Assembly: GCA_002118135.1 (NCBI GenBank)
Contig: BDIU01000040.1
Coordinates: forward strand, 62,001-126,000
Length of the DNA: 64,000 nt
Origin: Trebouxia sp. TZW2008
Taxonomy: Eukaryota > Chlorophyta > Trebouxiophyceae > Trebouxiales > Trebouxiaceae
Direction of reading: 5' to 3'
Shown here: one piece after another, positions 9,743 to 19,929 of the stretch
Position numbering within the stretch: the first letter of the stretch is position 1
Layout: every line of letters starts with the position of its first letter
Position numbers and translations under genes: made by a program
The notes under the pieces: model-generated
The model's input: the letters and a program-made list of their open reading frames with translations, nothing else
Databases searched by the model: none
What the model was told of the DNA's origin: nothing

Positions 9743-12700
9743 ATGATCAACAACTTTACGGCTTATTCCGTGTCCTTTGCTGTCTTGATCTGCTTGCTCT
9801 GCCCCGGCACACTTGGCGTCAGACCGCTCGATCCTCAGCAAAACGAGCGACCTGTTGCTGTTGACACTCGAAGACCGTGAGTGCATCTTTCACAACGACT
9901 GCGCCAGCTCCCGCCTGCAAACGCACACAGAGCATCAGCATCCTGCGCACCTAGCAGCTGCTGTCTGTCCAACTGCTCGCAGACAGAGGTCATCGTCTCA
10001 ATGTGACAGAGCGGATACTATGCAGGTTCTCTCTGGTAGAGCCCGTTGAAAGTCACACTAAGCTCTCAGTCAGTGAAGAGGGCCTTGAAGCTCTGCGCAG
10101 AATCCCTGGACCTGTGGTTCCTGTTGTAGTGATTGGTCCGTACCGCAGTGGCAAAAGCTTTCTGCTGAATCAGCTGCTGGGCGTTGGTTGCAGTAAGCAC
10201 CGGCTGTTGGGCTGCAATCCCTGACTGAATGTTGCATGCTGCATGGCGCCACTGCATCATGTCATCATGATTGGAATTGTCCATGCCAGAGCATCAATGA
10301 CTGAGGTTTGCTCAATGATGCTGCGTGATCAACAGCTGAGGACAATTGTGTCCTGACTTGTGCAAGCATGCATGGTGCCAAAAGATTGCGTGCAATTGAG
10401 TGGCTTTGTGCCTGCTTGACCAGCAAACACGGTAGCAGTCTTGCCAGTCTGTGCAGCGCATCTTGGCCATGTGGGCACAGTATCGTGGGTCAGCTGTAGC
10501 GCTTGCAAACATCACCTCAGCAGTCAACTACTGAGCAGCTGACGGCGTCTTCTGCTTGCAGCTGAGGGTTTTGGAGTAGGTCACACTCGCAGCACTCAGA
10601 CAAAGGGCGTTTGGGTGTGGGGCGAGCCTCAAAAGGTGCCCTTGGCCAAAAACGCCCTTCCTGAGTTACCTAACCAGGACGCGTCGATCGTCTACTTGGA
10701 TACAGAGGGTTTTGAGAGTACTGGCAAAGCTGACGCATATGATGACAGAATCTTTGCCCTGAGCACCTTGATCAGTGCTGTGCTGGTGTATAACCTGCCA
10801 GAGACTGTGAGGGAGTCTGACATCCAGAAACTCAGCTTTGCTGTTGAGTTGGCTGAGGGCTTCTATGCAGATGCACAGGTACAGCTGCATGCAATGTAAC
10901 ATGTGCTTTCATGCTGCATTAGCAGCAGCTAACGCAAATGCTCAGAGATGCACACATCCAGAGCAGCTGTAAATGTTTGGGGAAGATGAATGGCATCAGC
11001 ACTTGGCCTGCAATCAAAGGTGGCCAAGGGCTTTCACAAAGATGCACAGGTCTGGCTGCATACAACGTTTCCTCAAAATCATCACCACTGTTGGTGCATT
11101 GTCAGTGGCTAATGCAAGTGCTCAAAGAAGCCATACCCCATCAGTGCTGCGGTGGGTCACAACCTGCTAAAGACAGTGAGAGAACCTGACATTCAGAAGC
11201 TCAGCTTTGCTTTTGAGTTGGCTGAGGGCTTCTATGCAGATGCACAGGTAGAACTGCATGCAATGCAACCTCGAGGTACATGAGCATTGATGGCACATTG
11301 TCAGCAGCTGATGCAAGTGCGTTGAGCAGTTGTAATCAGTTGCTGTGCAGTATGCGCTGATAGCAGCCAAAGCTACCACAGTGGGGCTGACATACAGTCA
11401 CAAGTCAGGACAATGGTGCTGGCGTCGACACCTAGTATAGCAGGGCTATGCAGGGGGGTCAGGGGGTTGGGACCAACAGCCCTGTGGAGCCTGGTAACAT
11501 GCTCTGGCTCAGTCAGCAATTGGGTCTGTGTGACTGTTTGTTCTCTAGATTTGAGACCTATGTCAAGCTGCAGTTCCCAGTGGCACTTGGAATCAGCACT
11601 GACACCCATTGCAAGGGATAATGCAGGGGGGCCAGGGGGGTGGGGCCAGCAGCCCTGTGGAACCCGGCAACATGCTGTGGCTCATCCAGCGGGACTTTCT
11701 GGAGGGCAAAACGGTGCAGGCCATGGTGGCAGAAGCCCTACAGCCTGTGCCCAACCCCTTTGAGGACCAAGACATTGCCCAGGTCACTTTTGACTGCATG
11801 CTCGTCAGCTAAAAAAGTTTCTAAATTGCATGGAGTTCAAATACACGGTGCAAACTTATGCTGTGACTGGCAGCTTCAACACACATCTATGATTACTACA
11901 GCAATACCCATATTTTGTTTTCAGACCTGTGCAGCTTTGTGTGTATATTCTGTAGTGCACTCTTTCTGCAGATCTGATTTTAGGCATCCTGAGGTGGACG
12001 GTGAGCTTTCTGATGTTCACTGCACTTCAAAAAGCTTTCCCAGACTCTCCAATCTGACTGCAGCAACAAACATTACTCTAGGCGCTTCAACCCAGTCAAC
12101 TGCTGTGCAGGTGAACAAGATCAGGCAGTCTCTGCGGCTGGTAGTGTGCAACACATAGCGCACGGTCTGCACCAACCTCACATGGAGAGAAACAAGCTGT
12201 GTGACTTGGGTCAACCATGCACCTGAACAGCGCAGTTGCTAGTGTACAGTGTAGTCACAAACACTATCCCAAGGACTGCAATCTGATTGCAATCACAACA
12301 GCTATTGCAGGCATCATGACCTGTCTGCAGTGCAGGTGAACAAGATCAGGCAGTCTCTGCGGCTGGTAGCGCGCAACAGCACAGCGTATGGTCTGCACCA
12401 ACCTCACATGGAAAGGACCAAGCTGTGTGACTTGGGTGATGACCAACTGGATAGCAAGTACATTGAGCAGAGAGCTGGCTTGCGGCAGTTGGTGCAGCAG
12501 TTGGCCAAGCCCAAAAGAGTCAACGGCAAGGTTTTGACTGGCCCTGGTTTGGCTGATTTGGTTAGTCAGATGGTGACTGCCCTCAACGCACGGGACATCC
12601 CAACTGCTGGATCAATCCTGGAGCATTTCAACAAGGAACTGGTTTACAGGTGAATGCAGATCCTGCTGTTAGTGAACCTCAACATCACCATCTTCAGCAT

Positions 12701-15700
12701 GTTCATCAATGGCAAAATCGTGACAGGCCTGGTTGGGCAGATTTGTTTAGTCAAATGACTGCCCTGAATGCATGGGATGTCCCAACTGCTGGATCCATCC
12801 TGGAACATTTCAACAAGGAGCTGGTATACAGGTGAATGCCTTTGCTGTAAATGTCATCGTTGTCAATGTCGCCATGATGAACACGGTTGCTACATCGCAG
12901 TCCCTGCTTCTGTGCAAAATGTGGCTGTTGACAAATGCTTTGTGTGCGGCTACTATACAGCCAAAGCAGTCTCAGGCTACTGAATGTTGCTTTGCACTAA
13001 GAGCTGATGGCAGCATCATTATAGCTCATTGCATAATCACCTGCTTTCAGGACTTGTCATTGCTAGCATGAGATGCATTGCATGCATGCATCCGCGTTTG
13101 AGACTAGCAGCCAGAAAGCAATACATGGGCAGCAACATATGAAAGCCAGCAGCTGCATGGCATCAGATATGTATTGATTGCATTCCTGGCCCTTCTTCAG
13201 CCCAACATCTGCAAGCCCACATCCTGCCTTGTCTGAGCTTGACTTAGCATGTCTCAGCGCGTCTCAGCAGGCATGAGTCAGCATTGCTCAGCATGCCCTA
13301 GCATTGCTCAGGCCTATCCAGCATGCCTAGCATTTCTCAGCATGCCTCAGCACATCTGAGCATGCCTGCATGTCTCAGCATAGCGCAGCATCAACCAGCA
13401 TGTACCTGCATGTCTCAGCATGTCTCAGCATGCCTCAGCATGTCCCAGCATGACGCAGCATCAATCAGCATGCACCAGCATGTCTCAGCAAGCCTCAGCA
13501 TGCCTCGGCATGACTCAGTGTGCCTCAGCATGCCCCAGCATGCCTCAGCATATCTCAGCATACATAGAATGCCAAGCGTACCTCAGAACGTCTCAGCAGG
13601 TCTCAGCCTGACTCAGCATGGCTTGGCATGACTCAGTGTGTCTCTGCATGCCCGCACGCCTTAGCATGTCTCAGCATGACGCAGCATTAACCAGCATGCA
13701 CCAGCATTCCTTGGCAGGCCTCAGCGTGACTCAGCATGGCTTGGCATGACCCAGCGTGCCTCAGCATGCTTCAGCGTGCTCTAGCATGTCTTAGTACGTC
13801 TTGACACGTCTCAGTAGGCCTGAGGATGGCCCAGTGTGTCTCGGCGTGGCTCAGCACGTCTCAGCATACCCAGCTTGCTGTGTCACATGCTTCAGGGTGA
13901 CAGACAGTCATGTAGCACAGCTCAAGAGTTTGGCCCTTCCAGTCATTGAAGAGGCCATGACCGCATACCATGAAGCTGCCTCAGCAGCTGCATGGCATTA
14001 CTCTTAGAGTGGTCGGCCAATCTCAAACATGCCGCTGCAGGGTGAAAGCAGCTGATTGCTGTGTGCCTTGTTGCAGGGTGAGGGACAGCTACATTGCACA
14101 GCTTGAGAGTTTGGCCCTTGCGTTCACTGAAGAGGCCATGGCTGCACACAACAAAGCTGCCTCAGCAGCTGGACGGCAATTCCAGGCTGATGTGTCAACC
14201 CCACATATGCAAAAAGAGTCTTCACCTATCTGATTGCTATGTGCCTTGATTCAGGGTGAGAGACAGCTACATTGCACAGCTTGAGAGTTTGGCCCTTCCG
14301 GTCACTGAAGAAGCCATGGCTGCACACCACGAAGCTGCCTCAGCAGCTGCCAGGCAGCAATTCCAGGCTGAAAAGTTTGGCAATGACCTCACAACTGGCT
14401 TGGGTTCGCTTCAAGACATGCTGCAAGCCTCCTTAGACAAGGAGTACCTGTAAGCCCTCAGTACCAAATCTCGTCATTCAATGCATGCTAGTATGTCTCC
14501 TTGGCATGCAACGACTTGACCAGTGGCCTGGGTTCCCTACAAGGCATGCTGCAAGGCTCCTTAGACAAGGAATATCTGTAAGTCCTGCCTTCGGCCCAAC
14601 CATGTTTGATCAAAGTAATGCGCAGCTGCCAGGCAGCAATTCCAGGCTGCAGGCTTTGCTCGACAAGAAATAGCTGTGAGTCCTCACTCAACAAGGAACA
14701 CCTTTGAGTCCTGCTTTTTGAACTTTGGGTGCTCCTTGAATGAAATCTTACAGCGTCCAAGAATGCTACAATAGCCCCTTGACAAACAACATCTGTAAGT
14801 CTGGTTTCTGATCTCATGCTGCAAGCTGCCTCAACAAGCAATGTGTTTAGAAGCGTTCCCTTCAGAGAGAATACTTGTAAGCCCTTACTGGACAGGCAAT
14901 ACCAAGTTGTGTTGTTATGTTCATGCTCCTGTGTCTTATTGAAATGCAATGAGTTGATCAGCGGGTTGGGCTCCCTCCAAGACACCCTTCAAGTCTCTCT
15001 CGACAAGCAATACCTGTAAAGCCCCTGTAGGCCTTACGATAGCCAATGCATCAGTCAGGCCTATTAGACTTCAGCTTGTTGGCAGCCTGCGGAACCCTTT
15101 GCAAAGCTGTTCACTCCGTTGCATCTGAGTCCTAAAACGATCTGAGTCTGTTGGGACTGGAGCGCCTTGTGAATTTTATGCCTCCTGTCCAATACAACAG
15201 TCTGCCAGACCCTGCACAATACAGCCAGATTGTCTGCTAGAGCCGGAAACCCTTGACTGGACTGTACAGACCATCAGAGTCAACTGCGTTGTACAGGGGT
15301 CGGCAGACTGCCAATACATTGGAGTCTAACAGGCGGTGTGAGAAGGCTGAGACAGAGTGTGAGGACTCCCTAGAGAGGGAGCAGCTGGTCAAGCTACCAT
15401 CCACTGGCCGTTTTGAAGACCGCTTCAATCAGTGCCAGGCCAAGTTTGATAAAGTGTGCATTGGGCCCGCTCACTCAGGGCAGGTAGGCATTGCAAATAA
15501 GTCAGCATCGAAAAGTGAAATCAGTACTGATTGCCACGCAGCCTGCACATGCTGACAGCAGCGCTATGCATTGCAGCAACTTTACTTTGCTTTGCCTGCC
15601 ACTGCACTGTACACTTAAATACTTTTATCCAGCAATCCTGTCATCAGGGCGTTATCTCTGTCAAGAAAGCGCAGTTGCACGCCAATCGCTGCATTCTGAC

Positions 15701-16788
15701 TGAAGCAGACTTCTGAGTAGAGACAGTGATCTTTGGACCAAACGCAGTACATCAGCTGGATTTCACTGCAAAGACTGTTTTCTTGGGATTACCAAGTTTT
15801 TACATGAAAGGCAACATCGGATTTGACTGCACCGGGAATGCAACTGACTTCTGCGTCAGGACAATTTATCGGAAACGCCACCGTTTTGGGGACAAATGCA
15901 GTCACTGCGTTGAACAAAACAGTGTGTTTGGTGCAGAATGAGAGGCTGCAAAAGGCTTGGAGACGGGAGCACACACGCTTTAAGCACGACTACAATGACA
16001 AGCTTTACAATGGCTTGGTTCTACTGCTGCTGGTGGACATTCTCATGTTCAGATTTGTGATCAAACTCAGCATCTTGGAGTCACTTGGGTGGGTCGTGTT
16101 CCTCTTCTTGCAGGTATGTCAAACCTTGATTGAGCGTGTCTGTTCCTCCTGGCAATGCTTACTGAGACCACCCATTGCTATCACTCTGCATTCAATCTTG
16201 TTCAATTTTCATATTGTACAATGACAATGATCACACTGTCTTACATACATCTCTGATGCCATTGAAAACATGATGCGCCAGCAGGCCATTTCTCATATGA
16301 GAGGCAACAAATTCATTCTCTGATAGCAGGCCTGGTAGTGGCAATGCATGCATCCAGAAGCATTCTGCCAAGCTGTGATGATCATGTACACATGTGATGT
16401 AAAGGCTAGACAGGTCTGCTCACTTGCTCATGTCAATCAGCTGCAGCATGACATTATAGATTACTGAGGTAGATCTGATTGAGCTGTCTGCCATTCATGC
16501 TTGTGGCCCTTGGTGCAGGTATACCCAAAACTGTATCTGAACGGAGGGTCAATGTATGAGGCGCATTGGTGGATCATACTAGTCAAGATATGGGAGGTTC
16601 TGGTCTACAACCCTGTCTTGGACCTGGAGAAATGGTGGCAGATTCTGACACCTGTGGCACTCGCGTCTTACATTGCATGGAAGATTTGGGTGAAATGCAT
16701 TCGGCCCAGATGGAAGCGACGACAGGACAAAACACTGGTTCTGCCCACTAAGCAAGGCGACAGTGATAGGAGAGACCTCTCAGTCTAG
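9743..16788 (+). CDS. Plant-type guanylate-binding protein (dynamin-superfamily GTPase) with signal peptide and C-terminal membrane segments
   Basis: Nine exons: 9743-9876, 10026-10192, 10562-10878, 11627-11782, 12336-12649, 14255-14449, 15297-15483, 15937-16113 and 16519-16788. They join in phase to 638 aa. The protein starts with a signal peptide (MINNFTAYSVSFAVLICLLC). The GTPase motifs follow in order: P-loop GPYRSGKSFLLNQLLG, switch Thr in TKGVWVW, G3 DTEG, and the RD motif in LWLIQRDFLEGK. The helical part matches plant members: VNKIRQSL, HMERTKLCDL, PTAGSILEHFNKEL. Two hydrophobic stretches (LYNGLVLLLLVDILMF and the ILTPVALASYIAWKIW region) and a basic tail close the protein. By family knowledge such proteins remodel membranes of the secretory system; an ER location is inferred from the signal peptide and membrane segments. 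The introns carry many partial exon copies. Confidence 0.87.
11165..11250 (+). repeat. Downstream copy of GBP exon 3 (3' end plus donor)
   Basis: The last ~25 codons of exon 3 (true copy ends at 10878) recur and read VREPDIQKLSFAFELAEGFY followed by ADAQ. The donor dinucleotide is kept (caggtagaac). A fainter trace lies around 11030-11055. Confidence 0.85.
11430..11530 (+). repeat. Upstream copy of GBP exon 4 (acceptor plus 5' part)
   Basis: The segment resembles the start of true exon 4 (11627): atgcaggggggtcaggggg against atgcaggggggccaggggg. Both continue with cagccctgtgga.cc.gg.aacatgct. The copy stops before the RDFLEG part. Confidence 0.85.
12105..12215 (+). repeat. Upstream copy of GBP exon 5 (acceptor plus 5' part)
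   Basis: This reads VNKIRQSLRLVVCNT and then a stop. A shifted HMERNKLCDLG-like stretch follows. It therefore duplicates the first ~35 codons of true exon 5 (12336-12649), with a frame break. Confidence 0.88.
12715..12842 (+). repeat. Downstream copy of GBP exon 5 (3' part plus donor)
   Basis: This repeats the last ~35 codons of exon 5, reading TALNAWDVPTAGSILEHFNK then ELVYR, with the donor aggtgaatgc identical to the true one at 12650. It is only lightly diverged. With the upstream copy it brackets the true exon on both sides. Confidence 0.9.
13240..13870. repeat. 10-bp-periodic minisatellite (consensus cagcatgYct)
   Basis: About 60 units of a 10-bp motif, mostly cagcatgcct or cagcatgtct with single-base variants, run in strict 10-bp register for more than 600 bp. 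The array lies in the GBP intron between exons 5 and 6. It gives a spurious plus-strand ORF of repeating Ser-Gln-His. The period equals about one helical turn. Confidence 0.95.
13890..14205 (+). repeat. Two upstream copies of GBP exon 6 (acceptor plus 5' part)
   Basis: Copies at about 13895-14005 and 14078-14200 read VAQLKSLALPVIEEAMTAYH and YIAQLESLALAFTEEAMAAH. They match the first ~35 codons of the true exon 6 (14255-14449). Both lose similarity around AASAA and lack the TTGLGSLQDML end. The spacing is about 180 bp. Confidence 0.88.
14500..15025 (+). repeat. Series of downstream copies of GBP exon 6 end (3' part plus donor)
   Basis: The closing motif of exon 6 (GLGSLQDMLQASLDKEYL) recurs in decayed form near 14510-14580, 14630-14675, 14755-14800, 14820-14880 and 14945-15020. 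Several keep the donor, for example ctgtaagtcc and ctgtaaagcc. The last copy reads GLGSLQDTLQVSLDKQYL and is well preserved, so it could compete as a splice donor. Confidence 0.82.
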
Positions 16789-17409
16789 GACACAGCATTT
16801 CAAATTCAGGTGGCAGGGATTGCAGCTGCATCATTGAGCTTTGGTTGTTTCTGGCACTACCTAATGAATAAATGCTTCTGTGTCGCCAGATGTACAAAGA
16901 TGCTGTAGCAGAGACCTTTTGGCCTTGTGACAAACGCCACATTGTGGCATAGGTCACAACGAGTGGCACGCGCGTGGTGAGTGCGCTTCATGTCATTCCC
17001 TCAAGAGGTGCCTATCCACAGTGTAGACATAGACACAGAGGTTTCAGCCGAGTTGGTAGCGCTTTGAATTCCTGCCCAGGCATAGCAAACAATACAACCG
17101 TTGAATACATATCGAACGAGCAAGCTAAATGCGCAAAAGCGTGCAACAGCACTCCAGGCATCGCAAAACGTCCGCCAATGTGCAGTAATGCACAATACTT
17201 GGTCAAGTTACATATCATACATGTCGCTGATGATCAGACGTGATAGGATCCCTGCAGATTTGAACTTCTTCTTGTGCAGCAAGAAGAAGATAAGATGATC
17301 TCCCGCTGAGAGATGTGGTGAGACACTGTAGTCAACAGTACTATCACTAGACAAGTTTAGAGCGGTCAGATGAGGCCAATCTGCACAGTGCAAAAGACCC
17401 ATCCTGTAT
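16789..17409. other. Convergent intergenic region
   Basis: This is the 3' UTR of the GBP gene and the region beyond the F-box gene's stop. On the minus strand 17480-17208 is an open frame with LRR-like spacing (see the F-box/LRR entry). Otherwise I see nothing I can name. Confidence 0.4.
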
Positions 17410-18894
17410 TCATTGTGCAAATTCTGCAAGCTCAAAGAGTGCAATTGAGAGCGACAAAACAGCTGAAGGAAACCCATCATAAAATGTACCAGAGTCTAAT
17501 ATCAAATGATCAAGCTGTGTCAATGCATAAAACCATGTCGGCAATGTTTCCAGACGAGCAGATTTCAGGTTTAAGGTACGCAGATTAGGGTACAAGCACC
17601 ATTCCTGCGGTGGACCATAGTCCATATGCATCACTGCCAGATTGCAAAGGGATGGCATGTTGCTTGGCCAACCGCCGTCCCTCAGATTTGCTGCGTTGAT
17701 GTTGACAAACATCAACTTGGTGAGATTTGTAGCCTTGTCTAGATTGAAGACCTCATGAGGCCCTGTTACACTGTGATGCCACATAACAACCGAGATCTTC
17801 TGCAGCTGATTTCCTTCTCCAGGTAGAATGAGCTGCCTCAAAATTGGAGAGTCTGTGTCGTCCATGATATCAAGCTGCGTCAGCTTTGTCAGACAACTCA
17901 AGTTGCACCTCTCATCTCTGCCAAAACCCAAGTGCAGGCGCTGTAGCCTGGTGTAATTTGGAACTCGTGTCGCTAAGCTGGTGTACCTCAACAACTTTAC
18001 GGTATGCAGCTTGGGCAGGCACAGTAGCTCATGCATGTCGTACCGATTGTCAAACAGGTCAAGTGCATCTACCAAAAACATTTGCGTCAAGCTAGTTAGC
18101 TGTGAAACCTCATTCCAGGCCTGCAGCTGTGTTGCGTTCCCAATGTTGACAACTCTCCAGTGTGTCATCACATTCCGCAACCTACCCATACAGGCTGTGT
18201 CCTGGAGGAATGCAGTCATCCCTGCAAGCAAGGAAGCACAGCTCACGTGACAGTACGCTACAAACAGCTAGCGTTACATTGAGTACATCCAATCAGTAGT
18301 TTTGAGGCTGAATCCTCAGATTGCAAATTTGCCTGGAGCTGTGCTTGGCATGTCTGTGTGCCCACCTGAATCAACATGCAGCTGAGGCCCGCATTGACCG
18401 CCGCATTCACCATGCTCGCTTGCAAAATGAAGTGTTGCCAAGATATATGCAAACACCCAGCCTCCGCGGAAGCAGCGTGGGACAGCAGTGCCAAGGTGTA
18501 CGTCTTCAAAGCGAATATGGATCACTTGGAGGCCAGGTGCCAACCGATCAAACCAAATGAAAAATGCCTTATCCTCCAGCGTTTGACAATCAGCAGCCGG
18601 GCTCAGCACTATCGAAGGTGGCTTCTCAAAAAGCTCGTCCACCAGCGTTTTCTCCCGAACACGGAGAGACCCTCGTATTGTTAATTCCAACTTGGTTCCC
18701 CAAATGTCGCGCACGCAAGCCGATGTGTTGAGGCTACCAGCACCGTGCAGCAGCTGCTGCCAAGCTCGGCAAACCCCCTGACACTTCAGCTTCTGCCGCA
18801 ACGATAGCAATCTCAGAATAGGGCTCAGTACTCCGGCAGGCAAATCCGCATACGCAGACCTCCGCACCATGACTCGGTGTGGACCAATCACCAC
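17410..18894 (-). CDS. F-box / leucine-rich-repeat protein
   Basis: Two exons, 18894-18366 and 18221-17410, join in phase (donor gtgggc, acceptor ttgcag) to 446 aa. Near the N-terminus a degenerate F-box is visible: DLPAGVLSPILRLLSLRQKL, then GVCRAWQQLL. The second exon holds leucine-rich repeats with LxxLxLxx spacing (LPKLHTVKLLRY, YTRLQRLHLGF, LTKLTQLDIMD, YPNLRTLNLKS, LTQLDHLILDS). F-box/LRR proteins are substrate receptors of SCF ubiquitin ligases; the substrate cannot be deduced. The frame ends at EFAQ-stop, but the minus-strand +1 frame (17480-17208) continues LRR-like text (QLHSLSLQNL, HLTALNLSS). The gene may be truncated by a frameshift near 17470. Confidence 0.75.
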
Positions 18895-19929
18895 TCTTTG
18901 CTGCCGGCGGTGTCAAGGGTGACACCCGCAACGCGGCCTTCAGCAATCATAGAGGCTGCGCTTGCTCCCAAACCATGCTCATGCATCATCACTTTGCCCT
19001 ACAACCCCTACTTCGCCTTAGTGGGGGAGCCACCCAAGCCAGAGACCCCACACAAATGTGCCTCAATATTAGAACATTACAACTGTAGCCCACAACCAGT
19101 GCCCTGCACCCCCCACAAAATTGAGCACATGGTGTGAGCAACCCCCAAGTTGTTTGAGCCGCTGTGGAGCCCAGCTATCTTGTCGTAGGGCACTTAAGGG
19201 GCTCTAGCAATGAGAAAACGTAGGGCAAAGCAAATGAGACCACGCTATGCAGACACAGCAACTCTTTTGACCAAATTCAGCAGCAGAAGAGTCGTCACAA
19301 CACGCATGTCTATGTTGTGATTGAACAACAATAAGCACAGCTACACAAGTTGCTTGCTGAAATGCGTGCATGGAGCTGTTACGCAAAACTTCATGGTCCT
19401 GTGACAATCTTATGAAAAACAGGCATGCAATCAATTGACATACATGCTCAATACATGAAGAACTGAATCTGATGTCCAAACGCCAAAAAAAAGAGCCAAT
19501 AGAATAATCCATAGTGCAGTGTACACATGTATGCCTGAGTGCTGCTGTGCATGGTCACCCCATGTATACCACAACACCGAACACACAGGCTTCTCTGGAG
19601 TGTCACCTACGCCATGATGGGCATCATCTTGAACATTTGCCCCTGCCAAATTTGCCACAATTGTCTGTTTTAGTAGCTATAATCAAATGTTCTTCTCTCA
19701 AGTCTTGCAGCCTTGCGTGGCATTCATGCTCTGCTCTGCTCAGTGAAGCAAACAACTTCTGCACAGCTCGCTTATCTGATGCACACTATCAGCCAATGGG
19801 GTGAGAGTGACATGCCTCTTTATCTCAGCATACATCAGATGTACAGACGTATACAGTCTATCGACAGGGAACAGTTTGCACACATGGAAATGTCGTCAGA
19901 ACCAAAGAACTGGTGTACACTTCAGGAGG
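18895..19929. other. Spacer: F-box promoter and PPR 3' UTR
   Basis: Both flanking genes are on the minus strand, so this kilobase holds the end of the PPR transcript and the promoter of the F-box gene. I found no supportable coding exon or repeat. Confidence 0.4.

Noticed and set aside
13323..13631. A 102-codon plus-strand frame of repeating Ser-Gln-His residues
   Set aside because: It is only the translation of the 10-bp repeat in an intron; the same text reads similarly in more than one frame.
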